This document shows positions 24,701 to 34,640 of a stretch of 64,000 nt of DNA, one piece after another (within the stretch, counting starts at the first letter, position 1; every line of letters begins with the position of its first letter). The stretch spans positions 1-64,000 of the forward strand of contig WPIO01000283.1 in NCBI GenBank assembly GCA_009760855.2, written 5' to 3'. Both the position numbers and the translations under genes were made by a program. The DNA comes from Cristatella mucedo. Taxonomy: Eukaryota > Bryozoa > Phylactolaemata > Cristatellidae. The notes under the pieces were generated by a model, which did not search any database, had not been told where the DNA came from, and saw only the letters and a list, made by a program, of their open reading frames with translations.

Positions 24701-25327
24701 GGTGTCTTAAGGAGCTGCTCAGTGAAGTGGAACCTATAGACTCTGGGAGCCAGCGAGCGATGCAAAAGCTCTAGTCTCTGAGCATCAAAGTGTCAAAGTG
24801 TAGCCACCAGACATTCGGGAGCCAGCTACCGAGTGCAGCGGAAGGTCCAAACTTTGGGACCTAGCGAGCTAGCGAAGCGGAATGTCCTTACTATGGAAGC
24901 TAGCCGACAAAGCCAAAGCTGTGCACTCTCGAATTCACTGAGCGAAGCGTAAGCTCGAGACTCTGAAAGACAGCGTGCTAGCGATGTAGAAGCTCCATAT
25001 CCTGGGAGCCTCTGGTGAAACGAAGCGAAAGCTCCTGACTCTGGGAGCCAGCGAGTCAAACGGAAGCAACAGACGCTGGGAGCCAGCGACCGAGCAAAGC
25101 TACAGCTCCCGACTCTTATAGCCAGCGAGCGAAGCGGTAGAACGGATCTGGTACCCAGCATGCGAGCGAAGCGGAAGCTACGGACTCTGGCCGCCGACGA
25201 CTGAGTGAAGCAAAAGACGCTGACCCTTGATGCCAACCAGCAAAGCACAATCTCTATGCTCCTAGAGCGAGCGAGCGAGCGAGCGAAGCGTAAGCTCTAG
25301 GCTTTGGAAGCCAGATATCAAATAAAG

Positions 25328-25420
25328 CGAAAGATGGCGACCGAAGGTAGGTAAGATAGGTGCGATAGGAAGATAGGAATATAGGAAGATAGGAAGATAG
25401 AAAGATAGGTGCGACCGAAG
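25328..25420. repeat. GATAGGAA-type microsatellite island inside the satellite
   Basis: GTAGGTAAGATAGG, GCGATAGGAAGATAGG and repeated AAGATAG units replace monomers for about 80 bases. The short duplicated edge GATAGGTGCGA occurs at both ends. Confidence 0.75.
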
Positions 25421-25694
25421 CGGAAACTCCAGACTCTGGCTGCCACCAAGCGAGAGAAGCGAAGCTCTAGAATCTGACACCAACAAAGCGAGCAAAAAAG
25501 TAGCTACCGACTCTTGTAGCCACCGAGCGAGCGACGCGGAAGCTGCCCACCTTTGAAGGCAGCGATCAAATGAAGCGGAAGCTCTAGACGCTAGGACCCA
25601 GCTAGCGAAGTAGAAGCTAAAGACTGTGGCGGCCACCAAGTGAGCAAAGCGGGGGCTCTAGAATCCTGCAGTTACGGAGCGAGCGAAGCGGAAG

Positions 25695-25862
25695 CTTCTG
25701 CCTTGTTCGAACGCTGGCTGTCACACTCTGGAACTTCGGCTCGCTCGCTGGCTCCCAGGGTCTGTAGCTTCCGTTTTGCTCATTATCTCGCAACGGCTGA
25801 AGCTTCCGCTTCGCTCGCCCGGTGGCTACCTGAGTGTAGAGCCTCCGCTTCGCTCGCTTGAG
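25695..25862 (-). repeat. Inverted satellite segment
   Basis: Monomers here read in reverse (CTTCGCTCGCTTG, CTTCGGCTCGCTCGCTGGC). The segment is close to the exact reverse complement of 26336-26490: CACTCAGGTAGCCACCG, AGCCGTTGCGAGATAATGAG, AGAGTGTGACAGCCAGCGTT and their complements line up in order. It is the only inverted stretch noticed in the array. Confidence 0.88.
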
Positions 25863-27542
25863 AAAGAGCCGCATGAGTGGAGTCAATGAGCAGAGCGGAA
25901 TCTCAAGACCCTTGAAGCCAACCAGCGAAGCGCAAACTCAGACCCTCAGCCAGCGGGCGAAGCGGAAGCTCCTGACTTTGACAGCCAGCGTTCGAGCGAA
26001 GCGGAAGCTTAAGACGATGGGCGCCAGTAAGCAAAGCGGAAGCTATAGTCTCTGGGATCTAACTAGCGAAGTGGTGGCTCCGGACCTGTGGCACCAGCAA
26101 TCGAGCGAAGCAGAAATACCGGACTTTGCGAACCAGCGAGTGAGCGAAGCGGATGCTCAATACACTGGTAGAAACGATTGACGGAAGCCAAAGATGCAGA
26201 CATTGGGATCCAACGAGCGAGCGAAGCGAAAGCTCCGGACTTTGGGAGCCAGCGATCCGATTAAACGGAGGCTCTGGAGGCTAGGACCGAGCTAGGGAAG
26301 CTGAAGCTTTGGACACTGGCAGCCAGTAAGCGAGCGAAGCGGAGGCTCTACACTCAGGTAGCCACCGAGCGAGCAAAGCGGAAGCTTCAGCCGTTGCGAG
26401 ATAATGAGCGAAACGGAAGCTACAGACCCTGGGAGCCGGTGAGCGAAGCCGAAGTTCCAGAGTGTGACAGCCAGCGTTCAAGCAAGGCATAAGTTCAAGA
26501 ATCTGGGCGACAGTGAGCAAAATGGAAGCTATAGTCTCTGTGAACTAATAAGCGAAGTGGGGGCTCCAGACCCTTGGTGCCGGCGATCGAGCTAAGTACA
26601 ATATCGTGACTAGTAGATAGCGAACAAGCGAAGGAGAAGGTCGAGACTCCGAGAGCCAGCGGGCGTAGCTAAAGCTCCAGACTTCAATTCACCGAGCGAA
26701 GCGGAAACTGCAGTCTCTGGGAGGCAGTGAGCGGGCGAAGCGGAAACTCAAAGCTTAGGGAGCCAGCCAACGAAGCTGAATATAAAGACCCTCGGAGCCA
26801 ACTGGCGAAGCGCAACCTGCTGACGCCAGGAGCTGCTAAGCGAAGTTGAATCTATGGACTCTGGGAGCCAGCGAGCGAAGCCCAAGCTTTAGTCTCTCAG
26901 CATCAGCAAACAAAGTGTAACATCCAGACCCTCAGGAGCCAGCGATCGAGCGCAGCGGAAGATCCGAACTCTCGGACCTAGCGATCAAGTGAAGCGGAAT
27001 GTCCAGACAATGGGAGGCAGCTAGCAAACTCAAAGCTCTACACTCCCGGATTCACCGAGTGAAGACGAAGCTCCAGGCTCTGGAAGCCAGCGTGCCAGCG
27101 AAGCGGAAGCTTCAGATTCTGGGAGCCATAGAGGAAACGAAACAAAAGCTCTTAACTCTGGGAGCCAGCAAGTGAAGCCGAAGCATCTGACTCTGGGAAC
27201 CGGTGAGAGAGCAAAGTGGAAGCTCTGGACTCTGGGAGCCAGCGAGCGAAGCTAAAGATCCAGACTCTTATAGCCAGTGAGCGACCCGGAAGAACCGACT
27301 CAGGCAGCCAGCAATTGATCGAACACGAAGCTCTGGACTCTGGACGGCGACAATTGAGCGAAGCAAAAGACGCAGACTCTTGGTGCCTACCTGCGAATCG
27401 CAATGTCTATACTCGCAAAGCCAGTGAGCGAAGGGGAAGCTGCAGACACTGGCAGCCACCAAGCGAGTGAAGCAGAGGCTCTAGACTCGTTTAGCAAACG
27501 AGCGGTTGAAACGGAAGCTCCATCAGGACGTTAGAGCGCTTT

Positions 27543-27662
27543 ATGTCAGGAGGTGAGAATGATGAGTATGAAGAGACAGAGGAAAGGGGCGGCCACAAGC
27601 TTCGCATGCCGTCGGAACTGCAGCGCCAACCTCGGTTCTCCGACTTCGTCATATACTGCACT
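27543..27662 (+). CDS. Possible first coding exon of an unknown gene
   Basis: ATG at 27543 opens a 40-codon frame (MSGGENDEYEETEERGGHKL, then a basic MPSELQRQPRF segment and SDFVIYCT) that ends at a good donor ACT|GTAAGT at 27663. The acidic start and clean donor favour an exon. It begins about 30 bases after the last satellite monomer, so any promoter would lie inside or at the edge of the array. No second exon was identified. Confidence 0.3.
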
Positions 27663-27949
27663 GTAAGTCAAGGGGCCAGGAAGTTTGCTTAAACGATGGC
27701 ACAGTGCAGCTACGTGCATTGCAGCGGGAAAATTGTGACCTTAAGGTCAAAGGGGCTGTGTGGTCTGATTATATGCAGCTACGGCTTCTTTCAGAAACAG
27801 CTGCTAGGAGCATCACCAGCTGTGCAAAACTGCGGTCCGCCTGCGGTGCGGCTTGGACTGGCAGGTAACCCTGAACGGATGGTGGATTCACCGTTGAGTA
27901 TACCTTGATCGGCCAAGGCACAGCCGTGGGCCAGGCAAAGCAACTACAG

Positions 27950-28492
27950 TTGGAGAGATAGGAAGACATAGAGAGGCAGAAAGACCTAAGTATACCAAGT
28001 CAGAATAATTAAAGTGGTGGAAATTCTAAAGGCACAGAAATTGTAGACTGTTTTGATCACTAAAGTAAAAAATTTCGTCTTTGGTAGGAAGATAGCACAG
28101 ATTGAGAAAACCTAGCTGGCCAGGAGCTTGTGTTGCTTCAATTCGGAAGAAATGCTCGGCTATATGATATTAATTGACAATAAATGACTCACGTGTCAGA
28201 AGCAAGGTAGGATCAGTATGGAAACTCTAGTAAACAGAACACAAGCTGCTGATGGAGTTCCATTCAATTAGTTTTTTGCTGACTGCACCAGGTTGGTAAT
28301 TCAGAATGAACAAGAATGAATATGCAATAAACCGTTTACTTTTATTGGCAGCTAGCTGTCCCACGACAGCGCATACAATTAGTATCCTTAAAAATACAAG
28401 TGCATGAGAGTAGCAAATACACACCATTTAAGACTAAATACAGTATATAATATGCATAATATATTAAACTACTCAAACATTTCAACTCCTCA
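27950..28492. repeat. Segmental duplication SD2, copy 1 (3' flank of pseudogene)
   Basis: Collinear with 33640-34150: shared AACCTAGCTGGCCA, TGTGTTGCTTCAATT, TAATAAACAGAACACA-like and CTTAAAAATACAAGTGCA. It represents the downstream UTR and flank of the beta-propeller gene copy at 28493-28910. Confidence 0.8.
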
Positions 28493-28910
28493 TCAGGTGG
28501 AGCTGCTTTCTGGGTAGACGGTAAGCTTAGCATCGTAGCTAAGTACCGCTAGAAGGCTCTGCTTTCCTTTGGCCAGCGACAGAGCGTACAGTCTGCCATC
28601 ACATGCTAAGACTTCCTTCAGGTGCTGACCGTCTTCGATTCTAATGGCCGTCAAGACGCTGCCAAGAGCCAGGTAGATCACGCGTCCAAATGGCTGAAGG
28701 CAGACGTCCCTAACCCTGTTGCTCGGCTCGTGTCGCCAGATTCTGTCGCCAGAGTGACTGTAGCCGTCCACCAGATACTTCTCTCTCCCGTCGCTGAGCT
28801 TGATTTTACTGTGGCTGGATGTGACGACTATTTGAGCCGTTACTGAAACGCTGCAGATGTCGTACTCCAGCCTACGTCGGTTTAGCTCCGTACCACAGTC
28901 GAGTTTTCAC
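28493..28910 (-). pseudogene. Truncated copy of the beta-propeller gene
   Basis: The minus strand matches the C-terminal 40% of the 34059-35095 product: RRRLEYDICSVSVTAQIVVT, KLSDGREKY, VDGYSHSGDRIWRHEPSN, VCLQPFGRVIYLA and LAKGKQSLLAVLS. A frameshift near 28530 separates it from the C-terminal segment KAAPPDEELKCLSSL, and part of the DGHNVV blade is deleted. Upstream, at about 28910, it joins directly to LINE-A coding sequence, so the 5' two thirds are missing. Confidence 0.85.
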
Positions 28911-31450
28911 AGAGATCCAACGAGAGATATGCTGGCAAAGCCAATTTCGAGCTTTATTTTTTCCAATTTGTGAATCACACTTGCTTCACCCAGAACTACT
29001 AATTTTGTTTTATACTCATTTATTTTAGGAAACCTTGCTGCCATTCATGTGGGGATGTTATCGATACATGCAGAAAGGGAGTAAAGAAAATTGGAGGTGC
29101 ACGAAGGCTGGGAGGGATTTAAGCGGAGGTGCAACTGAGTGTCATCCACATAGAAATGAAAGCCTAGACTGTGCTTGGCAATCACATCGGCAAGAGGAAA
29201 AGTATAAACCGTGAAGAAAACAGGATCGAGAGTGAAGCCCTGAGGTACTCCGTATTTCAAAGGTTCTTCGGATGGTCTGTTTTCCCTTCCACATATTCTG
29301 GAGACTCCAACTAAGATAAGATCCGAACCATTGCAATGCAGAGTCAGCAATACCCAAGCGAGATGAAAGGCACTCAAGAAGGACTTAGTGATACATAGTA
29401 TCAAAAGTAGCTAAAAGATTGCGAAAAAAAAGCAGGTATAATCAACTCATGTCTGCATTCCTAAGTAGGTCCTTGTACACCCAAAGCGATGCTGACACTA
29501 TGGACTGATTAATTGTAAAACCAAATTGGAACTTACTAGTGAGATTTAAAGATTCAATATATGAGTTCAGCTGGTCTGCTACGACTCGTTCCAGTGTCTT
29601 TAATTTGAACAGTAGAAATTAGACTGATCGGTAGTTGCTCAAGTCCTCTTGGTCTAGTGTAGTTTTCTTGAGTAGCGGCATGACTGCAGCTTTTTTGAAA
29701 GGTGCTGGGACATGACCTGAGGCTAATGACCTATTCATTATGTTAGTTATGCATGGCAGCAGCAGATCAATGCAACGTAGGAACAGGACAGTGGGAATAG
29801 TGTCTAGAGGACATTTTGTCTTGTTCGATTGAGATACGAACTTTAGGACTAGATCACCAGTGAGCTGCTTAAATGCAGACATTGAAGCGCAGCCAGGATC
29901 CGAGGAACAACATTCTAGTGGGGAGGTTGTCATCTCAGGGATGGATTCCCTGATTTTGTCTATCTTCTGCACAAAAAATCGAGAGAAGCGACCGGCTAGA
30001 TCGTCACACGGATCATAAGGTAAGGAGCTAATCTGGTAACGGTTGAGGAGATGGTTTATTGTCGACATCAACATTTTTGGATTGTGCATCTGTAATTCAG
30101 CAATGTTTTTATAGAGTATAGACTTGGCCTTTGCTAGGATTGATTGGTACGACCTACAGCAGTCTTCATATGCCTGTAGATGGACAGTTAGTCCGGATCT
30201 GTTGTATGCTTTTTCAAGCTTTCGTTTAGTAGACGTGGCTAGTTTAATGCCTGTGGTAAACCATAGGCCGTCTGGGCGGGGGCCCACAGTGCGCTTTCTC
30301 AGAGGTGCAAACTCGTCGAGCGTGTCAGCTAGTGTTGTGTTGTAGCTATCTATCAATGATGACAGATCGGAGGGAGGATTTAGCAGCAGAGGTGAAGCAG
30401 ATATTCTCGCACGGACAGCATCGATGTCAAGGGTCTTTAGGTTTCGCGATTCACAGGTTATTTTAGAGGAGGATGTGGGCACTCTCTGTAGATTGAATGA
30501 GATCTGCATGTGGTCAGATAAGCAGGATTTGGTAATAATCGGTGATGACAAAGTGCAGTTGTATGAGAAAATCTGGTCGAGTGTGTGACCCTTGATGTGG
30601 GTAGGGCCATGCACATGAGCCACAAGAGACAATGAGTCAGTCAATGCACGAAATTCGGTGCTGAAAGCGTCAGATAAGTTATCGAAGTGAACGTTGAAAT
30701 CACCCATAACGAGGAAGGATCGATTTCTTGCATACAGAATCGAAATGAGATCGGAGAAATCTGAGATAAAGGAGGATTTGGTACCTGGTGGGCGATAGAC
30801 TACTGCCACTATCGGTAGCTTGTTTACGGGTGAGACCAAGACAATCGATTCAAAAGACTGCTTCGAGGGTACCACAAATGGCTTGAAGTTGAATTTCGTG
30901 CGCACGACAATAGCAACCCCACCTCCAGTTTTGATTGATCTAGGGGTGTGAAAGAACGAGAAACCAGATGGAGTTGCGTCTTTAATTGTCGGACAGTTTA
31001 TCGATTTCAGCCAAGTTTCAGTTAGGGCAAGCAGGTCGATGACATTTTCAGAAATAAGGTCACTTATTACTAGAGGTTTATTGCACATTGAGCGAGGATT
31101 CCAAAGGCAAGCGTTAAGTCTGGCCGATGGGGTTACAACAGGCTTGATGACCACTAAGTTTGAGGAATTTACAGTGAGGCATGTGGGGAAGCGTGTTTGA
31201 GCGGTTCGAGACAATGCTAGGAATACCGAACGAGCGGGTACTCAGCTAGCAGTTCCGCCCAACGAGCGACGTCTGAGCTGGCGGTTCCGGCCACCGCAGC
31301 GGCTACAGGGTGCTTTTCTTTTGTGAATGCATAGTTCATGAATCTTAGCAACAACAGTAATATCTAGGAATGCATTTGATCTGCGATGACGAAGAGATAA
31401 CAGCTGCTTACGACCATAACTAACAATCAGGTTACTAGCGGCCGGCAAAG
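28911..31450 (-). mobile_element. LINE-A with endonuclease and reverse transcriptase, 3'-truncated
   Basis: In minus-strand order: an N-terminal segment (31448-31242) with a CSRCGG motif, then the 531-codon endonuclease/RT-start frame (31214-29619). The RT follows in broken frames: ADQLNSYIES and GIADSALQWFGSYLS, then GVPQGFTLDP and HFYVDDTQ (catalytic YVDD, around 29160). The C-terminal palm/thumb edge (ASVIHKLEKIKLEIGFASI) stops at about 28911, where beta-propeller pseudogene sequence begins. No 3' UTR or tail is present. It is non-autonomous because of frameshifts and stops in the RT. Confidence 0.88.
29619..31214 (-). CDS. LINE-A ORF: APE-type endonuclease plus start of RT
   Basis: A frame of 531 codons. 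Endonuclease motifs appear in order: WNPRS (N39), LTETWL (E66), VVYRPPG (140), MGDFNVHFD (D172/N174), PTHIKGHTLDQIF (D213) and LSDHMQISF (D234/H235). These are the expected catalytic residues of the exonuclease-endonuclease-phosphatase fold used to nick target DNA. After a linker come the RT entry motifs, KTKCPLDTIPTVLF and SGHVPAPFKKAAVMPLLKK, and the frame ends in SNYRSV-stop where related copies read NYRPVSLLPF. It is therefore a partial ORF2-like protein whose RT is cut off by a mutation. The start codon is uncertain because homology continues upstream through a stop. Confidence 0.85.
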   Translation of the reverse strand: MSRTAQTRFPTCLTVNSSNLVVIKPVVTPSARLNACLWNPRSMCNKPLVISDLISENVIDLLALTETWLKSINCPTIKDATPSGFSFFHTPRSIKTGGGVAIVVRTKFNFKPFVVPSKQSFESIVLVSPVNKLPIVAVVYRPPGTKSSFISDFSDLISILYARNRSFLVMGDFNVHFDNLSDAFSTEFRALTDSLSLVAHVHGPTHIKGHTLDQIFSYNCTLSSPIITKSCLSDHMQISFNLQRVPTSSSKITCESRNLKTLDIDAVRARISASPLLLNPPSDLSSLIDSYNTTLADTLDEFAPLRKRTVGPRPDGLWFTTGIKLATSTKRKLEKAYNRSGLTVHLQAYEDCCRSYQSILAKAKSILYKNIAELQMHNPKMLMSTINHLLNRYQISSLPYDPCDDLAGRFSRFFVQKIDKIRESIPEMTTSPLECCSSDPGCASMSAFKQLTGDLVLKFVSQSNKTKCPLDTIPTVLFLRCIDLLLPCITNIMNRSLASGHVPAPFKKAAVMPLLKKTTLDQEDLSNYRSV

Positions 31451-31739
31451 CTAAGGCAGCCGCCGGTGTGGGAGACCCAGCAGCCCGAAGCGATAAGCGC
31501 TTAGATGTCCATAGACACGTAATTTCTTACACGCTACGGTCAAATAACAATCAGAATAACTTTAAACAGGTCTTAGCTGTATCGCTTCCGTATACGATGT
31601 TCGCAAGAACTTCGGTTTTCGGAAGAATTCTGCCACGAGCAAGAAGGCACGGTAGAGCGCTCTATGTCAGGAGGCGCGGATACATAAGAATATTCATAAT
31701 AATATTCAGTCATGTGCTTACAGGAGGTGCTGAACTCTA

Positions 31740-32145
31740 TAGCTAAACTGTGCCATTAGTTCGTATTCTCTCATAGCCTTGAACTGATACCCGACTTTTG
31801 TCACGACATCTCCTGGACAGATAAAATGTAAAAAGAAACTAGTCATCCCACTTGGTCGGGCGAGCGCCTTAACCGCAGGACCAAACCAACTTTAAACGCA
31901 ACTATTTACAACAGCATTTAGTGGGTCCCTGTTATTCAATCTTTATGTGGTTATGTTTGGTGACAGCTTGCCGGCCGTCACTAACCAAACTTGCATGCTG
32001 AACGTGTGCCAAACCATGTTATTATTGTAGCTTATCGATCATGCTATCACAAGCCATTCGAGCGTGCTTCCTTTGCAGCAAATTCAAATACCCTAGGAAT
32101 AGATTGAGTGCCTTGAGGGAGCTTTTTCAAGTGTATTGCTAATAT
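31740..32145 (+). mobile_element. LINE-A 3' end, diverged
   Basis: Starts at the SYAPKAWN-equivalent (TTAGTTCGTATTCTCTCATAG), followed by ACAGCATTTAGTGGGTCCCTG, the 3' UTR, and AGATTGAGTGCCTTGAGG with TTTTTCAAGTG. It is interrupted by a SINE2 fragment at 31850-31890. Confidence 0.75.
31850..31890 (-). mobile_element. SINE2 head fragment
   Basis: About 40 bases reading CTTGGTCGGGCGAGCGCC then TTAACCGCAGGACCAAACC, the complement of the SINE2 A-box region, lie within a LINE-A 3' end. The SINE2 3' half is absent. Confidence 0.7.
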
Positions 32146-32919
32146 CATTACTCTTGCACTGCAATCTACGGCAGCAACGGTCTGTCTACTACCCCAATCC
32201 GGATTAAACTGACTAGAGATGTGTTGTTCGATGTACAAATTATCAGGCCACATAATGTTAACTGTGTGAGCAGATACTGTCACCATAACTTGAGCGTTCC
32301 ATCTTAGAACATGCATGGTAATTTACGGAAATTGCTCGGCTTTGATTCCAATCCGATTTAATTTGATCTGGAAGTGACAGCTCCAAGTGTCAATCATTGA
32401 CACGTATTAGCACAGTGTTCTTTCATATGAAGCTACTTGTGTACAACTTCGGGGAGTCAATCAGAAAACGGTCGATGAGAAGCTATTGCGTCCAAAGATA
32501 TTCGTCTGGATTTCCCTGCATCCGTCATAGAATGCCGGAAACCAGGTCGCAAGCAAAGCAAGTGTACCAAGAGGTCAGGTCGCAACAGCAGAAATTATAA
32601 CTATCAAATAGAGTTTGAAAGAACAATTTCCATGGCCAAAATTATGGCTGAATGAGTATGCCAGCCAGTATTAGAATGATCAAGCTTTAAATGTAATTTG
32701 AGATTTGAGGATGCGAGTATTGCTTACTGCAGGCAAAAATGTTAATGCCTGCTTGTTTAGATAATTTGCTAATTTAGTCGCCTACTGTAGTCCTGTGAAG
32801 ATATAACTACTAAAAGTCACAGTGAATTCAAGTCAATTTGTAAAACAGTGTAAAAAGCTTAAAGTCCCGTTCGTAGTGTTGCAAGAGAGAAACGTGTCAT
32901 TATTATTATAATTGTCTGC
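32146..32919. other. No gene or repeat recognised
   Basis: AT-rich. A 67-codon frame at 32397-32600 has no support from splice sites or recognisable domains. Confidence 0.45.
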
Positions 32920-33080
32920 ATGTGTTCATGGTGACCCTGAGCGTTTCACTTGCAATCATGTAATTCTTGAATGCATTGAGCAGGCTGTGGTTTACCGGCT
33001 GATCATGTTCCGGCATGCTCTGTTGCCACCGTATGTAAAGTGGCTCGAAAGAGATTTAGTTATCAGAGGCTGCTATAGAA
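32920..33080 (+). mobile_element. Very old LINE-A 3' remnant
   Basis: Weak match: GTTCATGGTGACCCTGAGC, GTATGTAAAGTGGCTCGAAAG and AGATTTAGTTATCAGAGGC, in the order of the LINE-A 3' UTR and hairpin. Confidence 0.45.
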
Positions 33081-33639
33081 TTATATGCTAGTTAATATTA
33101 CCTTTATCGCAATATGGCTGATAAAACGAGGAGCTTTCAGCCGAATCGGTCACAGGCTTAAAGCTGCTCTCATTCAGTGCTCGTACTCACCACTAGAGGC
33201 AGGAAGTGTCTGCCAGAGAGTGACATTGGTAAGGCTCATGCTTGATACCATAGCCAGATCCTAAGTCAGAGAGAATTACCCGGTACGTATTTACACATCG
33301 CGCTGCTTGTAGGCTTTGATTTTACCGAGGATACCTAATTAGTATGCTTGGTTAATGTGCTTGGTTCATGTTTATTGTGCTGTGCATTACAAACAGTATT
33401 ATAACACATCGGATACTCACAGTGCCCGAGTCTTCTTGAAAGGACCAGCAGAAGGACTCTAGCCTGCAGCTAGAGTCATTGAAGCTTGCCTCCTGCATCG
33501 ACCGTATCAACCGCCGCTTGCTGCATGTGAAAAAATGGATTCGGGACGGAACCGGTAATGCATGTGATAATGTACATGGCAGTAGCGAAGCTCATTATGA
33601 CGTAACGAAGGAATAGCTATTTTTATTTGTTGCGGACAC
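33081..33639. other. No gene or repeat recognised
   Basis: No supported reading frame, and no match to the repeats in this window was noticed. Confidence 0.4.
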
Positions 33640-34640
33640 AAGATGACGCAGAAAAGGCAGAAAGGCTGGTGCATAAAAAGTAGGAAGAATTCAATGGCAG
33701 AAATTAAAATGGCACTGAAACTATAGACTATTTTGATTACCAAAGTAGGGCATTTAGTCTTCGCCAGGAATATCGCACTGATATAGAAAACCTAGCTGGC
33801 CATGAGATTGTGTTGCTTCAATTAGGAAGGCATGCTGCGACTATATAACATTTATTGCCTATAAATGAATCATGCGTCAGAAGCAATGCACTATCATTAT
33901 GGCAACTCTAATAAACAGAACACATGCTGCTTGTGGGGTTCAATTCAAATAATTGCTTGTTGACAAAGTTGCCAATTTAGAATGAACATGCACGCATTAA
34001 ACCATTTATTTATCATCAGCAGCCAGCTGTCCCACAATAGTACATACAACTACTAACCTTAAAAATACAAGTGCACGACTGTAGCAAATAAACCAAGTAA
34101 GACTAAATACTGTATATAATATACATAATTTTTTAAACTACTCAAACAGTGCCATCCATTATCAGGTGGAGCTGCTGACTTGGTAGCTGGTACTGACACG
34201 GTCACTTTACATGGAATGTCCTTTTCATCTCGGCTAAGTACCGCTAGGACGCTCTGCTTTCCTTTAGCCAGCGACAAAGCGTAAATTCCTTTTACTGCGT
34301 GGCTGCCATATGCTAAGACTTCCTTCAGATTCTGACCGTCATCAATTACACTGGATGCCATCACGACGTTGTGGCCATCCACGGCCAGGTAGAGCACGTG
34401 TCCAAATGGCTGAAGGCAGACGTCCACAGCCTTGTTGCTTGGCTCGTGTCGCCAGAGTCTTTCGCCAGAGTGACTGTAGCCGTCCACCACATACTTCTCT
34501 CTCCCGTCGCTGAGCTTGACTGCACAGTTGCTGGATGTGACGACTATTTGAGCCGTTACTGCAACGCTGCATATGTCGTACTCCAGCTTACGTGAGTACA
34601 GCTTTGTGTCACAGCACAGTTTCACGAGCACCAGCTGAGG
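33640..34640. repeat. Segmental duplication SD2, copy 2
   Basis: Collinear with 27950-28910: the coding 3' part of the beta-propeller exon plus about 420 bases downstream. In this copy the reading frame is intact. Confidence 0.8.
34005..34010 (-). promoter_or_regulatory. Poly(A) signal of the beta-propeller gene
   Basis: TTTATT on the plus strand reads AATAAA on the minus strand, about 50 bases beyond the stop codon. The paralogue keeps an equivalent at 28341-28346. Confidence 0.5.

Larger units (their letters stand above)
10640..27515 (+). repeat. Satellite of 35/39-bp monomers with higher-order structure
   Basis: A head-to-tail array whose monomer reads about GAAGCTCCAGACTCTGGGAG followed by CCAGCGAGCGAAGCG (35 bp). 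A 39-bp variant has one extra GAGC in the GCGAGC run. Copies are degenerate and visibly richer in G+C than the flanks. Subtypes recur in a fixed neighbourhood, for example GATTTACCGAG at 15272, 16998, 17702 and 18587, and AGTGTAACCTCC-type at 15507, 16865, 23207, 23756 and 26915. This shows higher-order repeats built from many monomers. The array is interrupted at 12605-12790 (SINE1) and 21297-21703 (LINE-A). Many long frames in both directions are by-products of a low stop-codon content. Confidence 0.93.

Noticed and set aside
10640-27515. CRISPR-like array
   Set aside because: The repeat is contiguous and degenerate with no unique spacers, and the context is eukaryotic.
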